A DNA stretch of 64,000 bases from Agelaius tricolor (Eukaryota > Chordata > Aves > Passeriformes > Icteridae), in assembly GCA_023055355.1 (NCBI GenBank), contig JALJCS010000050.1:930001-994000 (forward strand), written 5' to 3'. The notes under the pieces were generated by a model. The model had not been told where the DNA came from, did not search any database, and saw nothing but the letters and a program-made list of their open reading frames with translations. Positions 33,200-44,789 of the stretch are shown here, piece by piece; position 1 is the first letter of the stretch, and every line of letters starts with the position of its first letter. A program made the translations under genes and the position numbers.

Positions 33200-33217
33200 A
33201 TCCGAGTCACGGCACCA
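33200..33217 (-). promoter_or_regulatory. Element C primer binding site, tRNA-His type
   Basis: On the minus strand TGGTGCCGTGACTCGGAT, three bases after the LTR end. This equals the histidine-tRNA primer site known from HERV-H-like viruses. Confidence 0.8.
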
Positions 33218-33220
33218 AAT

Positions 33221-33769
33221 TGTGATAAACAAGTCCACTGGATTTAAGGATCATATCATTATTTTTATTATTTTGCAAGCGAGAATAAGCAAAGTTCAGC
33301 GCTGGGCGGCCGGGAGTCTCCGCTCCTCTAGGCTCGCGCCGTTCCTATCCCCAAGGTTCGCCTTTTATTGCCTTCTTCTCCCGGGTTCAGGGATGACGTG
33401 GTCTGTCTTTTGCGCTTCCTCGTTCACTTGCTAGGGGGTCTTTTTCTGCCTTCTGGTGGTCGTGGGATGAAGGCTCCAAGTCTTCCTCTTTAACTGCTGA
33501 GTGAACTTTCCCTTATAAGGCATATCTATACAGTGGAATTTTCAGAACACTATACGATTCCTGCAAGCCTAAGCAATTCTTGCAAGTTTAAGGATTGTTG
33601 TTACAGCCTTCCTCTGTGACCGCTGGGTGAACTTTCCCTTATAAGGTATATCTTTACCATGGAATTCCCAAAGCACTATACGATTCCTGCAAGCCAAGCA
33701 GCCATGTGTGGCTGCACATTTAAGAATCAAGCGGTTTTAGCTATTTAGTTATTGCTTTTCTATTGTACA
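33221..33769 (-). mobile_element. Element C 5' LTR
   Basis: About 549 bp with TGT...ACA ends. On the minus strand AATAAA lies near 33368. The U3 contains a ~95-bp duplication (33481-33575 and 33607-33700; both include ACTTTCCCTTATAAGG) at a 126-bp spacing. The outer end is inferred from the TGTACA border. Confidence 0.7.
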
Positions 33770-33830
33770 ATTATGTAGCTATTGTTTTAATTAATGAACA
33801 AACGTATTTCTACTTATTACATTCAATTTG

Positions 33831-34313
33831 TGTTGAATTGGAGCTGGGTTGGGAATTGCTGTTTTGGGGTGAGTTGATGGGTGTTTGTTGTGGGTCCTGG
33901 GGAGGGGAGGTCCAGGGTTTGGTGGGGGTGATAGTCAAAGGGGGGCGGGGGGTGATTGGACAGGGGACTTGGCCAATCATTCGATGCCCTGAGAAAATGA
34001 TTGGTCCAGAATGAATATCGATAAGAACCAATGCGAACACTGGAAAACGACCAATCAACGTGTGGATCCAAACCCCACCAATCCTGGACCTGAGAGGGGT
34101 TATAAAATGAGGGTTTCGATTGGGTTGGGGTTCTTCTCCTTCTGGGGGATGTACTAAATGGGGGAGAACCCAGCCCGTTTGGGACACATCATTATCTTTG
34201 GGTTGTTGTGTGGGAGTTTGGGGTTATCTCAAACTCCCTGTCCTCTGTAGTTTGTTTTGATAAATGAGAGCCTGTTTCCTTCTCAAGATCTGGCCTCGTT
34301 CGAATTCATAACA
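33831..34313 (+). mobile_element. Probable solo LTR
   Basis: TGTTGAATT to ATTCATAACA, about 480 bp, with several CCAAT boxes in both orientations (33955-34080), a TATA box (GTTATAAAATG near 34099) and a GATAAATGAGAGCC polyadenylation-like site near 34258. No target duplication is visible. It directly precedes the PIM-like exons and may have replaced their upstream part. Confidence 0.55.
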
Positions 34314-34564
34314 GCATGGTTTTTCGCCAGCATTGAGTGGGTTCTTCCTTGTCATGGTTGGGCCTTGCCAGGGTTTCCACAGCCCTCTTCTAACACCAGT
34401 GGCTTCTTTTCCAAGCCTAAGTCTGTACACAAGTCCCAGGTGCTGGCGAGAGGACAGTGGTCACCCTGTGTGCCACTGGGGCAGCCCCTGCAGGCCCAGG
34501 GATGCTGGGGCCAGGCTCTGGGAGCAGCAGCATCCCCCTGCTGAACTCCATCTGTATTCCATAG

Positions 34565-35081
34565 GAACACCATCCTACAGCCCCCCGGAATGGAACGACT
34601 TTGGCTGGTACCATGGCGAGGCAGCAACGATCTGGTCCCTGGGCATCCTGCTGCACCAGATGGTCTGTGGGGAGCACCCTTTCAGGAGGGGCCGGAACCT
34701 CAGCTGGGGCCAGCTCCCACTGCCACAAGGGCTCTCTCAAGGTGGATCCTCTTCTCTGGGCACGGGGGGAATCCCAGTGCTGGGAGCCAGCAGCGGGCTC
34801 GTGAGCATCCCGCTCTGGCAGCTGCTGAGGAGGTGGCACATGTCCTGCTCTCCTCCAAAACAGGGAATTGATGGGAAAGTTTAGGCCCAGCTCTGAGCAC
34901 ATCCAGCAAGGCCTGGGCATGGCAATAGTGGGGCAAAGCAGACAGGAGCCTTCTCCAGCTGCCCAGTGGTTTCTGGTTTCTGTGCCCAGAGTGCCAAGAT
35001 CTGATCAGGCGGTGTTTATCCATGCTGGACTTTGAAAGGCTGCTCTGTCATCCTTGGGTGCAGGATATTCCTCGGCCGTAG
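34565..35081 (+). pseudogene. PIM-kinase-like gene fragment, last two exons
   Basis: Exon 34565-34741 encodes the PIM activation-loop end and C-lobe (YSPPEWNDFGWYHGEAA, SLGILLHQMVCG), and exon 34990-35081 the last helices (ECQDLIRRCLSM, HPWVQDIP) with the stop at 35079. Acceptor and donor sites are intact and the exons join in phase (G|AG gives Glu). No upstream exons with the ATP-binding and catalytic loops precede them, so the fragment cannot encode an active kinase. PIM-like kinases are expanded in passerines. Confidence 0.75.
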
Positions 35082-35355
35082 AAGAAGGGAGAGAGCCACA
35101 GGCACACTTTGATGCAGGGCCCTCGTAAGTTACAGCTCCACACATGCCTTGGCAATGAGTAGCAAAGGAACCCAGACCTTTTTGTGCTGCCTGTGTCACT
35201 GCACCGGGCTCATCAGATGGGCACACGCAGCCCTTGTGCTGGAGCTGAGCTGCTCTGCCCAGCACTGGTGGCCGCCCTCTGAGCTGGCTTTGCTTGTCCT
35301 GGTTTCCTGACAGCTGGGGCCCTGGGCAGACCCTGAGAGCCTGGTCTCCCCCCAG

Positions 35356-35560
35356 GGAAGGAGAAGGAGCCCCTGGAGAAGCTGTACCAGGTGGGGATGC
35401 TGCTGCTGGAGACAGCCAGGATGACATCAAGGATGACAACCTCTTCCTGGACCTGGCTACTGGCCAGCTGAAGATGCTGGACTTGGATTGGGGCACCTTC
35501 TTCAAAGCCAGGCTCTACAGGGAATTTGCAGATGAGTCCACACACAGGGGGATGCTCCCA
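35356..35560 (+). pseudogene. PIM-kinase-like fragment, collapsed N-terminal and catalytic exon
   Basis: After a polypyrimidine/CAG acceptor, the PIM start (KEKEPLEKLYQVG) is joined within about 20 codons, and in a different frame, to the catalytic-loop region (DIKDDNLFLDLATGQLKMLDL). The glycine-rich loop, the ATP-binding lysine, the HRD motif and DFG (here DLDWG) are missing or altered. It lies downstream of the C-terminal exons, so the order is not that of a normal gene. Confidence 0.7.
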
Positions 35561-35599
35561 GATTTGGGCATTGCACAGCTTGGCCAGGAAGCAAAGGTT

Positions 35600-38299
35600 C
35601 CCCCTTTGCTGGGGCGGGTGCAGCTGATCCTTCAGTCACTGCCCAGCTGCTTTTGGCAGGGCTGGGGCATGGGCTGGGCTGGGTACAAATGGGAGTGGGC
35701 TCCTGGCCCTGGCAACAGCCCCCAGCAGCCACCGTGGCCTGGGCTGGGGCTGGGGCTGGGGCAGCCAGCCTGACACAAGCAAAGCCCCATGGTGGGAGCA
35801 GAGGTGGGACTCCAGAAGCTGTGCAGGGGCTGCTTTGCTCTGCAGGCAAGGAAGGGCTGGGCTGCTGCACTGCCCTTGTTTGCTTTGGGATCACCGTGAT
35901 TTTGGGGGGCAGTGCAGGGGGGAAGGGAGAGAGCCTGGGCCTCCCTCACCCGTGGCTTGGTTTTTCCCTGGCATGTAGGAGTTGGGCCTTCCTCAAGGCC
36001 CTGGCAGAGATAAGATTTTTGACCTTGTTTCCCCCTTTTGTCTGTAATCTATTTTCAATAATTTGTTGTTTGTTTTTCCAGAGGAAGCGTTCCAGGTGGG
36101 CTCCAGTCTGGATGGGGAAGTGCTTGGGAGCAGCTGTGGCGTGGATGGGCGGTGGCCTTGGAGAAGGCTGAGGACGTGGTTTGGGAGCAGCTTTTCTTGC
36201 AGCCGTGGCTGGCGTGAGGTGGGTCCCTGTGTGCTTGGCAGGGTGGGATCAGAGCTTTTGGGAGATGGCAGCGAGCACAGGAGCATCCTGCTCTGGGCAG
36301 CTGCTGAGGGCTGGATGTGCCGTGGCTGGCTGCAGGCTGGGCACATGTCCTGCCCTCCTGCTCTGCTGCCAAAGGCAGCAGGGATGGGCAGCTCTGGGCA
36401 CAGCTCTGGGCACAGCCAGCATGGCCTGGGCACCGCAGGCCTTGGCACAAGGGCACAGGAGCCCTCAGCTGACGGGCACTTTCTGCTTTCTCTCCTTGCA
36501 GCCGGGCTCTGCGGCTGCTGAGGCTGCTCTGGGCTCTGCCAGGGCTCTGCTGGGCTCAGCACTGGGCCGGAATCAGCCAAAGAAGAAATGGTGTGACCTG
36601 CAGCACAGACTTGCTTGAGCATTTTGGCAGCACAGCCCAAGTTTGCAGAGTGTACACTTCCAAGGGAAAACATGACACCCCCCAAAAAAAAAACTTGTTC
36701 AGTAAGTTCTGAAATGAAATCAATCTGGGATGACCCCAAATGACATTTTTCAGCTTGCTCAAGCTGTAGCTCAGCCCTTCTCTGAACAGTTCTCTCCCCC
36801 ACCTGCCTTTTACTTCCCAACTGCTCCCTCTTTTCCCCCAGTGAGTTCCCAGCCCATTGCAGTCTCCATCACACTGTTGCCTTCCTTGGTGCCCCTCACC
36901 ATGAGGAAGGCAGAACCCCAGGCTTAGGGACTCATCTTGTGACTGGCTGAGGAGCAGCAATGTCTCAGAGGTCCAGTGGGATTTTAGTGTCATTCAGAGC
37001 CACTCTCCAGCCCTCAGCTCTCTTCACTGCTGAGCTCCCTCTCCCTTTTCCTCGTCCTTGCAGCAGGATGAGCTCTGTAACCAGCCCACACACCCACCTC
37101 AGTGAGGCTGAAGCTGAAGCTTCTCTGTCTCCTGTGGCACACCAGCCCAGTGCCCTGTGCAGGGAGCCCCAGCCCCAGAGCACAGCACACAACAGTGCAG
37201 TCCGGGCTGCAGCAGCTGCCCTGCAGCCCTGGCTTGGCTGTTTGTGGCAAGGGAATGCTCCCTGTGTCCAGCTGTCCCTGCAGGATGGCCCCAGAGCAGA
37301 GCCCAGCCGGGCTCGCACTGCAGCCCCTGGAGCTTGGGGCAGACAGGGCTCCCAGAGCTGAGGTTCCTGGGGAGCACCCGGAGCTGTGCCTTGCACTCTG
37401 TTGCCGTGTGTCACAGTGCAGGCTGGCTCGTGCTGTGTGAATGGACCAGCCCTGGTTGGACTGCCAGGGGCCTCGCCCAGTCACATCTCTCCCAGGGCTG
37501 GAGCATTTCACTGGCCAGATTCTGACAGGGCATAGAGATAAGAACAATGAAATTATCCAGACTGGGTTTTTCAAAGGCTCGTTAGAAGGAAGGGCTTGAG
37601 AATAAACGCTCTCAGTTTGCCACATGAACATCGGGGTGAGTGCTCTCTCCGTCTCCAACCCACTCCCCCTCCAGCCAAAGTTACAGCCACCCACTCCCTC
37701 ACACATCCCCCTCGTGCCTTCCCACTGCCGTGTCCGGTCAGGGCTTCCCAGCCCCTCATCCCTTCATGGCCCCATCCCCTCAGGGGCTGCCCCAGCCCGG
37801 CCAAGCTGCCCGGCAGCCGCGCCGCAGCCCCACAGCAGCTCCAGAGGAGCCCCATCCAGAGGCAGCCGGGAGCCCTCAGCAAGGCAGGCAGCAGCAGACG
37901 GGCAGGAGGACACAGAGGGCGCTTCCTGCCTGGCCCAGGGCTTGTGGCCATCTCCAGGCACCGCTCTCACAGGGATCCCCGCAGCGCCGGGCCCTGCCCA
38001 GCCACTCTGTCACCAGCACAAAGGCTTCAGCACAACCACCAAAGGCCAAGGGGCTTCTGGCCATTTTCTCTTGCCCACTGCACGCCTGGACAGCTGGCTG
38101 AGCCCAGGCACCCTTCTCCCCCTCTTCCCCTATGCCCTGCAGAGCCTGGGTAGCAAAAGAAAGCTGCTGGGAGTCTGGGTATTATAACACACTCTATATT
38201 CATATAGGAAAGAAAAAACCCAAAGAAGAAGAGAACAATCTTAGGGAAATGGAAAATTCCCCCTGGCTCAGGTGGCCCCAGCAGACAGAGCCTCTGCGA
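35600..38299. other. GC-rich region without a supported gene
   Basis: Contains repeated phrases such as GGGCTGGGGCTGGGG (35738-35762) and alanine/glycine-rich open frames on both strands. About 36100-36600 recalls the alanine-rich first exon of some passerine PIM-like genes (GAAVAWMGGG), but the similarity is too weak to call. Confidence 0.45.
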
Positions 38300-41200
38300 T
38301 CAGCTCTCTGCAGAGCTGCAGCAGCGCAGCCAGCCGAGCCTGGACAGATGAGGCCGAGTCCTCCATGCCCTGCGGAGCTGATCTTGCAGCCTCTGGTAGA
38401 TGGAATATGGCTCACTCTGCAGTGTCTGGAGGACATCCAATGTTGGAAGTGCCACGTCTGACACGGCACTGCTGGTGTCCTCTGTCAGGTGTTGAAGGGC
38501 TGAAAGAGAGAGGGACAGAGCCATGGTCAGATCCCAGATCTGCGGGGAGTCGAGGAGAGCCCCTTGGCAGGGCCATCCCAGCCAGCTCTAGCCATGGGGC
38601 AGGAGGGAGCAGGGAGCAAGGGGAGCAGCCCGACGCTGCTGGCCACAAATGCCCCGGGTGGCCCTGAAATCTCGATGTGCTCTGGCCATGCTGCCCCTGG
38701 TGCGCACAGGGAGCAGAGCCCTCGGCAGCCGGGGCAGGGCTTGCAGCTCCCCCGGCAGCCCCCGCTGGCCTCACTCACCGCTGCAGATGAGCCGGAGCTC
38801 TTCCTTCTTCCCCCTCAGGTGCCGCGCAGCCGTGCCTGTGAACACAGAGCCTGTCACGGCGCCAGCGGCAGAGCTCCCTGCCAGCGGCGCTGCCGGCGCT
38901 GCGGCCACACGGGCTGCTGGCCCGGCAGGGCTCAGCCCGGCCCTTGGCGCACGCTGCCGCCCCAGGGCACGGCTGCCAGAGGGCGGCAGCAGCAATGCCC
39001 AGGCCAGGCGGGGCTCCACGGCGCCGGGCCCGGCTGGAGCTGCCAGGGCAGCAGGCGGGGCTGGGGCCGAGCTGCGGCGGGCCGGGCCGGGCCGGGGAGG
39101 GAGCCCGGGCTCGTGGCTCACCCATGAAGCTGATGGCCGCCGCTCGCAGGGACTCCTGTGGGCTCTGCAGGTAGGGCAGGGCCCGGCGCAGGTGCTCGGC
39201 CGCTCTGCTGCTGTTCTCTGCCAGCTGGAGAGAGCGGCAGGAGGGAAGGCTTGGTGCTGGCTCAGCCCCTGGGCCGGGCGCTGCCTGCGCCCAGCCCCGG
39301 CCTCCCCTGGCCCCACAGCCCTGAGGCGCGGCCAGCAGCCGCCGGCGCCGGGCTCCCGAGGGGAGAGGGCAGAGCGCCGGCTGCTGCCCGGGGAGCCACG
39401 GGGCCGGCCCGCCCCGCAGCAACGCCGGGCCCACGGGAGCCTGGAGAAGAGCCCGCGCGGCCTCTGGCTGCAGCAGCGGGCAGGGGCACAGCTGCCAGCC
39501 CCACACTCTGAGCACCGCCCTCAGGGGGCTTCTCCGGACTGAGGCTGGGGCTTGCAGGCCGTCCTTACCAGGCACTTGCTGAACTTCCACAGATTCTGGC
39601 TCTTCAGCAGTCTTTCAAGATCCCTCCTCTTCAGGAACTTGGCCACACAAAGCAGCGTTTCCTGAGAAGCCTGGAGAGCAGCAGAGCCGCGCAGATGGCC
39701 CCGCAGCCCAGGGCACAGGACCCGCGTCCCTGTGCCAAGGCCTGCAGGAGGCTGCAGCCCGGCAGGCGCCAGGGCAGGAGGCAGCCGAGCCCCCTGCCAG
39801 GGGGACAGCAGCAGCCCACGAGTCCTCACCTGTGCCACAAGCCGATTGTCATCATGGCAGTGGAAGAAGAGGGGCAGCAGGCTCTGGCACAGGGTTGTCT
39901 TCAGGGCCTTTTTTTCCCTTTCCTGTGCAAGAGTCACCAATGTTCAGAAGAGCAGGATGGAGATCAGCTGAACCTGCCAATTGTTCTGGATGGAAGCAAG
40001 AAGACAAGAGCTCAGCATTGCGGCTGCACGGGGCTCAGCTTGGCGCAGGCCTGCAAATGCACGGGGCACAAAGTGTCCGGGCAGCAGCCAGTGGCCGTGG
40101 CTGGGGGCAGTGAGCCTTACGTGGTCAAAGAGTGGCAGGAGCGCCTCAAGCAGCTGCAGTGTGATGGGGCCGGGCATCAGCGTGGCATTGTCCAAGATGA
40201 TGAAGCTGAGTAGCATGACTGTCATGAAAACTATCTCTCCATCTGCATCCCACAGGAAGTGCACAAGACTTTCAGTCAGGCTCCACATTTTTTTGGTCTG
40301 TGCGGAAGACAAGTTGGTGAAATGCCATCCTGCTGCCGCAGGGCCCAGAGGCCAAAGGCCTGTCGCCAAGCACTGGGGCAGCTGAAGTGGGAGGCAGGAG
40401 AGCTGGGAGCAGCTGCCGCAGCGCCCAAAGCCCTGCCAAGCCCAAGCGACTGCATTGCCCAGCTCAGCCTCAGCCCCTGCCTCCTTCTCACCATGAAGGG
40501 CTCCTCAATGAGCTCAAGAAGGGCCCTGAGCGCCAGGCGACGCCTCTCTCTGCACTGGCTCTGCAGCTGCCTTGACAAGATTTGCAGGACTCTTTTAGCA
40601 CCACGTTGACTCAAGTCCAGGAACTGGAGGACCTGAAAGGCACAGGCCAGTGACAGGGGAGCCGGCCGGCAGCAGCCCGGAGCCGCACAGGGCTGGGCCC
40701 AGGCAGCAGCACAGGGCGCGGGCACCGTCCCAGGCAGCGGCGGCTGCGAGAGGGCAGAGAGCTGGCAGGCAGCTCAGCCAGGTGGCACTGGCCATCAGGC
40801 TCACCTCCACAAGGAAGGCCAGGGCGGGCAGCTGCCAGCGTGGCTCCTGTGTGCTGAGCAGCCGCAGCAGGTAGCGAGCGATGCGGGAGCACAAGGGGAT
40901 GGAGACACAGCACATCTCCCTGGCAGGAGGAAAAGGAGCCAAGGCTGTGGGCCAGGGGGACAAACCTCTGCCAGGAGTGACTCACAGAGCTCTGCTCTTT
41001 GCCCAGCATCCTGCAAGAGGCCCTGGGCTATTTGGGAGGCAGCTCTTTTGGGCACCCTCCTGTGCCAGCCTTTTCCAGTCTGCTTGGCCATCCCTCGGTG
41101 ACAAGGCCCTCTGGCCCACGACTCGGGGACTCTGTGGAGCTCCCTGGGCACACATGTCAGAGGCTGTGGGGAGAAGGGGCTCTCACCTGGCCAGCAGAGC

Positions 41201-43416
41201 CACGGCATAGTGGTGGCTGTCAGCACATAGCAGCGTGTCCCAGCCACAATTGCTTTCCATTGCCACCACCACATCCTGGTGCTGCATTCGGCAGAGCAGG
41301 GACTTCAGGGTCTGCACTGCAAACCTGCGTGCACAGCAAAGGCCAGGTCATGCTGGGAGCACTGGCTCCTGGCCAGGGACATGGCAGGGACAGGAGGAGT
41401 GGGATGGAGCACCTGTTGGGGCTGGTGGCAAGGCCGTATTCCTCCTGGCATATCCCCTTCCAGAAGGCATCGACCTCCTCTGGCATATCCAGAGTGCTGA
41501 GGAACACTTGGGAGAGCAGATGCACAAAGAGGCGGGGGAAATACACCGTCACCGTATGTGGCACACAGGGCACCTGGAGGATCTTCCACATCACTACCGT
41601 TGCCTGCAAAGGACAAAGCCCCCCGAGAGAGCGCTCAGTGCCCAGGTGTCCGTGTGGCAGGGCCCGAGCTTGGCAGGGAGAGGCCCGGAGAGAGGCAGCA
41701 GGAGCACGGGGCCTGCTGGGCCTGGAGCTGCCCCTGGGCCAGGTTTCAGGCCAGCGCCTGCGGCAGGGAGATGCACTGGGGGAAGGGGGATGGAGAGCTG
41801 CTGGAGAGGCGGCCTTGGGGCCAGCAAAGGCCAGTTAGAGAAACTCACAGCCAGGCCAAAGACACCCGTTTTGTCCCCATCGGCGGTGCCCGTGCTGTGC
41901 TTGGGCCAGCTCCCCAGCACGTGCAGGAGTATCAGCAGCGCCGGCTCTGCAGTCCTGGGCGAGCACATGATGCTCTTCCACATGGTGAAAGCAGCTCTGT
42001 GGGGTTAGAGCTCTGTCTCAGGGGGGTCTCAGACACAGCAGCAGGGCCTGGGCAGCAGTGGGGACCCGAGCTGGCTGCCAGCTCTGCCTCTGCCCAATGC
42101 CACTGGCCAGCAGCAGCCAGGCAGCCCAGGCCTTTGGGGACAGGCCCCTGAGGGGCAGCGAGGGAGCATGGCAGCAGGCTCGGGGGCTGACGTGCCAGGG
42201 CTGGCAAAGGGAGCAGCCAGAGGGCCCTGGAACTGTCTGTTGCTCAGGCCAGGCTACAACCTGTCCAACCTGGGCCAGGCTGTACAGGCTGATGGGCTGG
42301 GGAGCCCTGAGCCCCTCTGGGCACGTGGGCCCCATACCTGTCACAGGACGGGGCCACGCGCAGGAGCGTCACGACTACGTCAGCGGGCTGTGCTTCCGTC
42401 AGATCCAGCAGGCTCCTGTTCAGCCTGTGCTCAGCAAACTGATTGGCCAGGAGCCACTGGTGGATGTACCTGACCATGGCAGGCACCTGGAGAAGGCACG
42501 GGGAGACTTGGAAAGCTGCCAGAGGGAGGAATGTCCCCAGCTTCTCCAGACAAGTGCTCCCCTTGCCACCACGCTGCCATGGCCTCCAAGAGTTCCAGTG
42601 AGCAGCAGGCATGGCTTGGGAGAGCAAGCAATTCCTGGCAGGATCAAAGCCTGGCCACAGGCTGCTTACTTGCTTTGGCTTGGAAAAGCCCTCCTCTACG
42701 AGCATATCCAGCAGAGCAGCACTGGTCTTGCTTTTGAAGATGTGCGAATAGGCTCTGAGCCCAGTGCCCATGGTGCTGGTCTCTTCCGCCCGAATTTTCT
42801 TGATGAATTTGCAAACCAGCTGTAGGAGAAGGGCAAGAAGCCAGGCGTGTTGCAGGCAATGCTGCAAGCGCGGTGCCAGCAGGCCCAGCCCAGGTGGGGA
42901 TGGCTGCAGCTACCTGCGCTGTTCTGCGGAAGAGGCCACGGGCGGGCTCCTGCTCTTGTGTGCGCTCCAGGGCTGCACCTGGCAAAGAGCGAGCGCAGCC
43001 AGAGCTGAGGGGCTGCGGGAGAGGCCGGAGAACACGGCCCAGCCCTGCGCTGCCCAGGCAGGGAGAGCCCCGGGATGCCCCAGGGGATGGAGCACAGCCT
43101 CTGCGGGGTGCCTGCCCGGCCCCTTTTTTGTCCTGTCCATGGGCATGGCCCAGGGGATGGCATGGGATGGGATGGGATGGGATGGGATGGGATGGGATGG
43201 GATGGGATGGGATGGGATGGGATAGGATGGGATGGGATGCAAAGGCGCCAAGCTGGCTGCAGGCACCAAGCCTGTGGCCCAGCTCTGCCACTCACCCTCC
43301 TGCAGCTGCTCAAATGGCAGCACCTCTTTGGTCTCCTGTGCTGGGGCAGCTGCAGGGCCTTCTTCCTCCTCTTCCCCCCAGGCCACCTTGGGCTCTCTCA
43401 GGGGTCTCTGCTCCAT
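38300..43416 (-). CDS. MROH-like (maestro HEAT-repeat) gene, 15 exons, one internal stop
   Basis: Exons (minus): 43416-43296, 42978-42914, 42819-42670, 42486-42338, 41996-41849, 41603-41413, 41324-41187, 40919-40805, 40632-40492, 40297-40121, 39985-39830, 39670-39569, 39224-39122, 38835-38779, 38499-38300. All have GT/AG borders and all phases agree, giving about 670 codons of helical HEAT-type repeats. Family hallmarks include MWKILQ, LDMPEEVDAFW, SRIARYLLRLLS, FIILDNATL and KFLKRRDLERLL. An in-frame TGA (39946-39944) interrupts exon 11. An in-frame acceptor (TTGCACAG, exon then 39922-39830) would avoid it and give 649 residues. The start MEQRPL is uncertain; the frame is open to 43479. No paralogue is assigned. 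It is either a slightly shortened gene or an early pseudogene. Confidence 0.8.
43160..43240. repeat. GGGAT pentanucleotide microsatellite
   Basis: About 15 units, with one GGATA variant near 43220, in the first mapped intron of the MROH-like gene. Confidence 0.95.
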
Positions 43417-43439
43417 GTTAGTGCCTGGATTTGTGGCTA

Positions 43440-43830
43440 CTTGCAGGAGAGATGCCTCGGAAAAGCTCCGAGTCAGCAAGTCCTGCAGTTGTGCCTGGAA
43501 GGCACCTTTAAGACAGAAGCCTGGGCAAGGCTACAGGACAGCAAGTCCTGCACTCTGCTCTCGAGAGCTCCTGCCACAAGCACCGGAGACTCCTGGATTG
43601 TGGAGGAGTCACGGATTCAAGGTGTCAACGATTGTGGTCAGGCCTTGGGGGCACTGGTGGCAGGGATGGGAGATGCCTCTGGGGCACCAAGTCCCACACC
43701 CTGCCCTCGAGAGCACCTGCAGAAGAGAAGTCTCGGCAAGGCCACGCGTCACCAAGTCCTGTGGCCTGGCCTGGAGCTCAGCTGCAGGAATAAGGCCTCG
43801 CAAAGGCTGCGGGTCAGACAGGAACGAGTG
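43440..43830 (-). repeat. Imperfect repeats upstream of the MROH-like start
   Basis: Several copies of a ~70-90-bp unit containing AGCAAGTCCTG / CACCAAGTCC and CTCGAGAGC. On the minus strand they encode variants of DLLTRxxxExSLLQ in one frame, so this may be a repeated N-terminal coding region of the MROH-like gene. Confidence 0.5.
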
Positions 43831-44789
43831 CGCTGTGCGGGGGCTCCTCACGGCACGGCTCTGTCCTGTTCTGCCCCGTTGCGTGCTCCCAGCAGCCGGG
43901 CAAGCTTCTATTTCCCACGTGTCACAAAGGGGCCTTGGTCACCGGGTTCCGTTCCATGGCACGGTGAGCGTGCTGCAGCGTGCCAGCCAGGGCCCTTGCA
44001 CACACTGCCTTCTGCCCTGGGGCCGCCTCCAGCCCAGCCCAAGTGGCCCAGCTTGGAAGGAATTCCTGGCCCCAGGTGTCTAAGAAAGCCCAACAGGGTC
44101 TTTAGGACCGGCTCACACCATCAGCAAATGCTGCCCGGCTCTGGGGGCTCAGGGCAGCAGAAGGAGCCCCAGGGCTGCCGTCGCAGCTGCGCTGGGAAGG
44201 TCACAGGACCTTCCAGAGAAGCTGGCACAGCCTCCTTGGGACACGTCCCAGCTGGTGGCCATCCTAAACCCGCGGGTATGACATGGACAGGGAACGTGTG
44301 GGCCAGGGCATGAATGCTGCTCTGACCCCTGGGGCCCAGGGAGTGCTGACATCAGCAGGTGTGGCAGAGTCCCTGCCCAAGCAGAGCTGCCACCCCCCGA
44401 GCCCTGGCAGCGCTCGTGCCCATCTCCTGCCCCAGAGACCTGTGCCCCCGGGGGGCTTCTGTGCCACAGGGAGCCAAAGCCCACGTTCATTGGGGGCTGT
44501 GCTCCTTCCTGCAGGGGCTGTTGGCAGCAGCACCTGGAGCAACTGCTGGCAACACCTGGTCTCTGCCAGAAGGTCTCACTCCCTGCTGAAATTATTTTCT
44601 CATTGAAGTATTTTCCTTCAGCACAAAAACACCTTACTGAAGGCACAGAAGAATCGGGGGTTTAAGATTCCTCAACTCAGAAAAGCTTTACTTCCCATTG
44701 CTCAACTCAAGGAATTCCAAAAAGTTGCAAACTTCCCAAATTCATTGGGATGGCCTGAGAAGGTGAACAGTTGGAATTTTGCTTCCCAT
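43831..44789. other. Region without a supported gene, between the MROH-like gene and element D
   Basis: GC-rich with scattered short open frames. It turns AT-rich after 44580. No gene, RNA or transposon end is recognised up to the LTR at 44790. Confidence 0.45.

Larger units (their letters stand above)
26768..33769 (-). mobile_element. Element C: gamma-like (class I) ERV, 3' part missing
   Basis: Reads on the minus strand: 5' LTR (33769-33221), His-type primer site, gag, protease, pol and an accessory-ORF relic, then stops at the element A LTR. No env or 3' LTR is seen. Gag starts MGQ (myristoylation) and has a PPPY late motif. A 580-bp foreign insertion separates protease from reverse transcriptase. 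Closely related to element D. Confidence 0.85.

Noticed and set aside
37014..39590. Long plus- and minus-strand alanine/proline-rich frames around the MROH-like exons
   Set aside because: They cross intron borders of the MROH-like gene and show only GC-rich composition.
43160..43240. Possible interstitial telomere repeat
   Set aside because: The unit is GGGAT, not TTAGGG.
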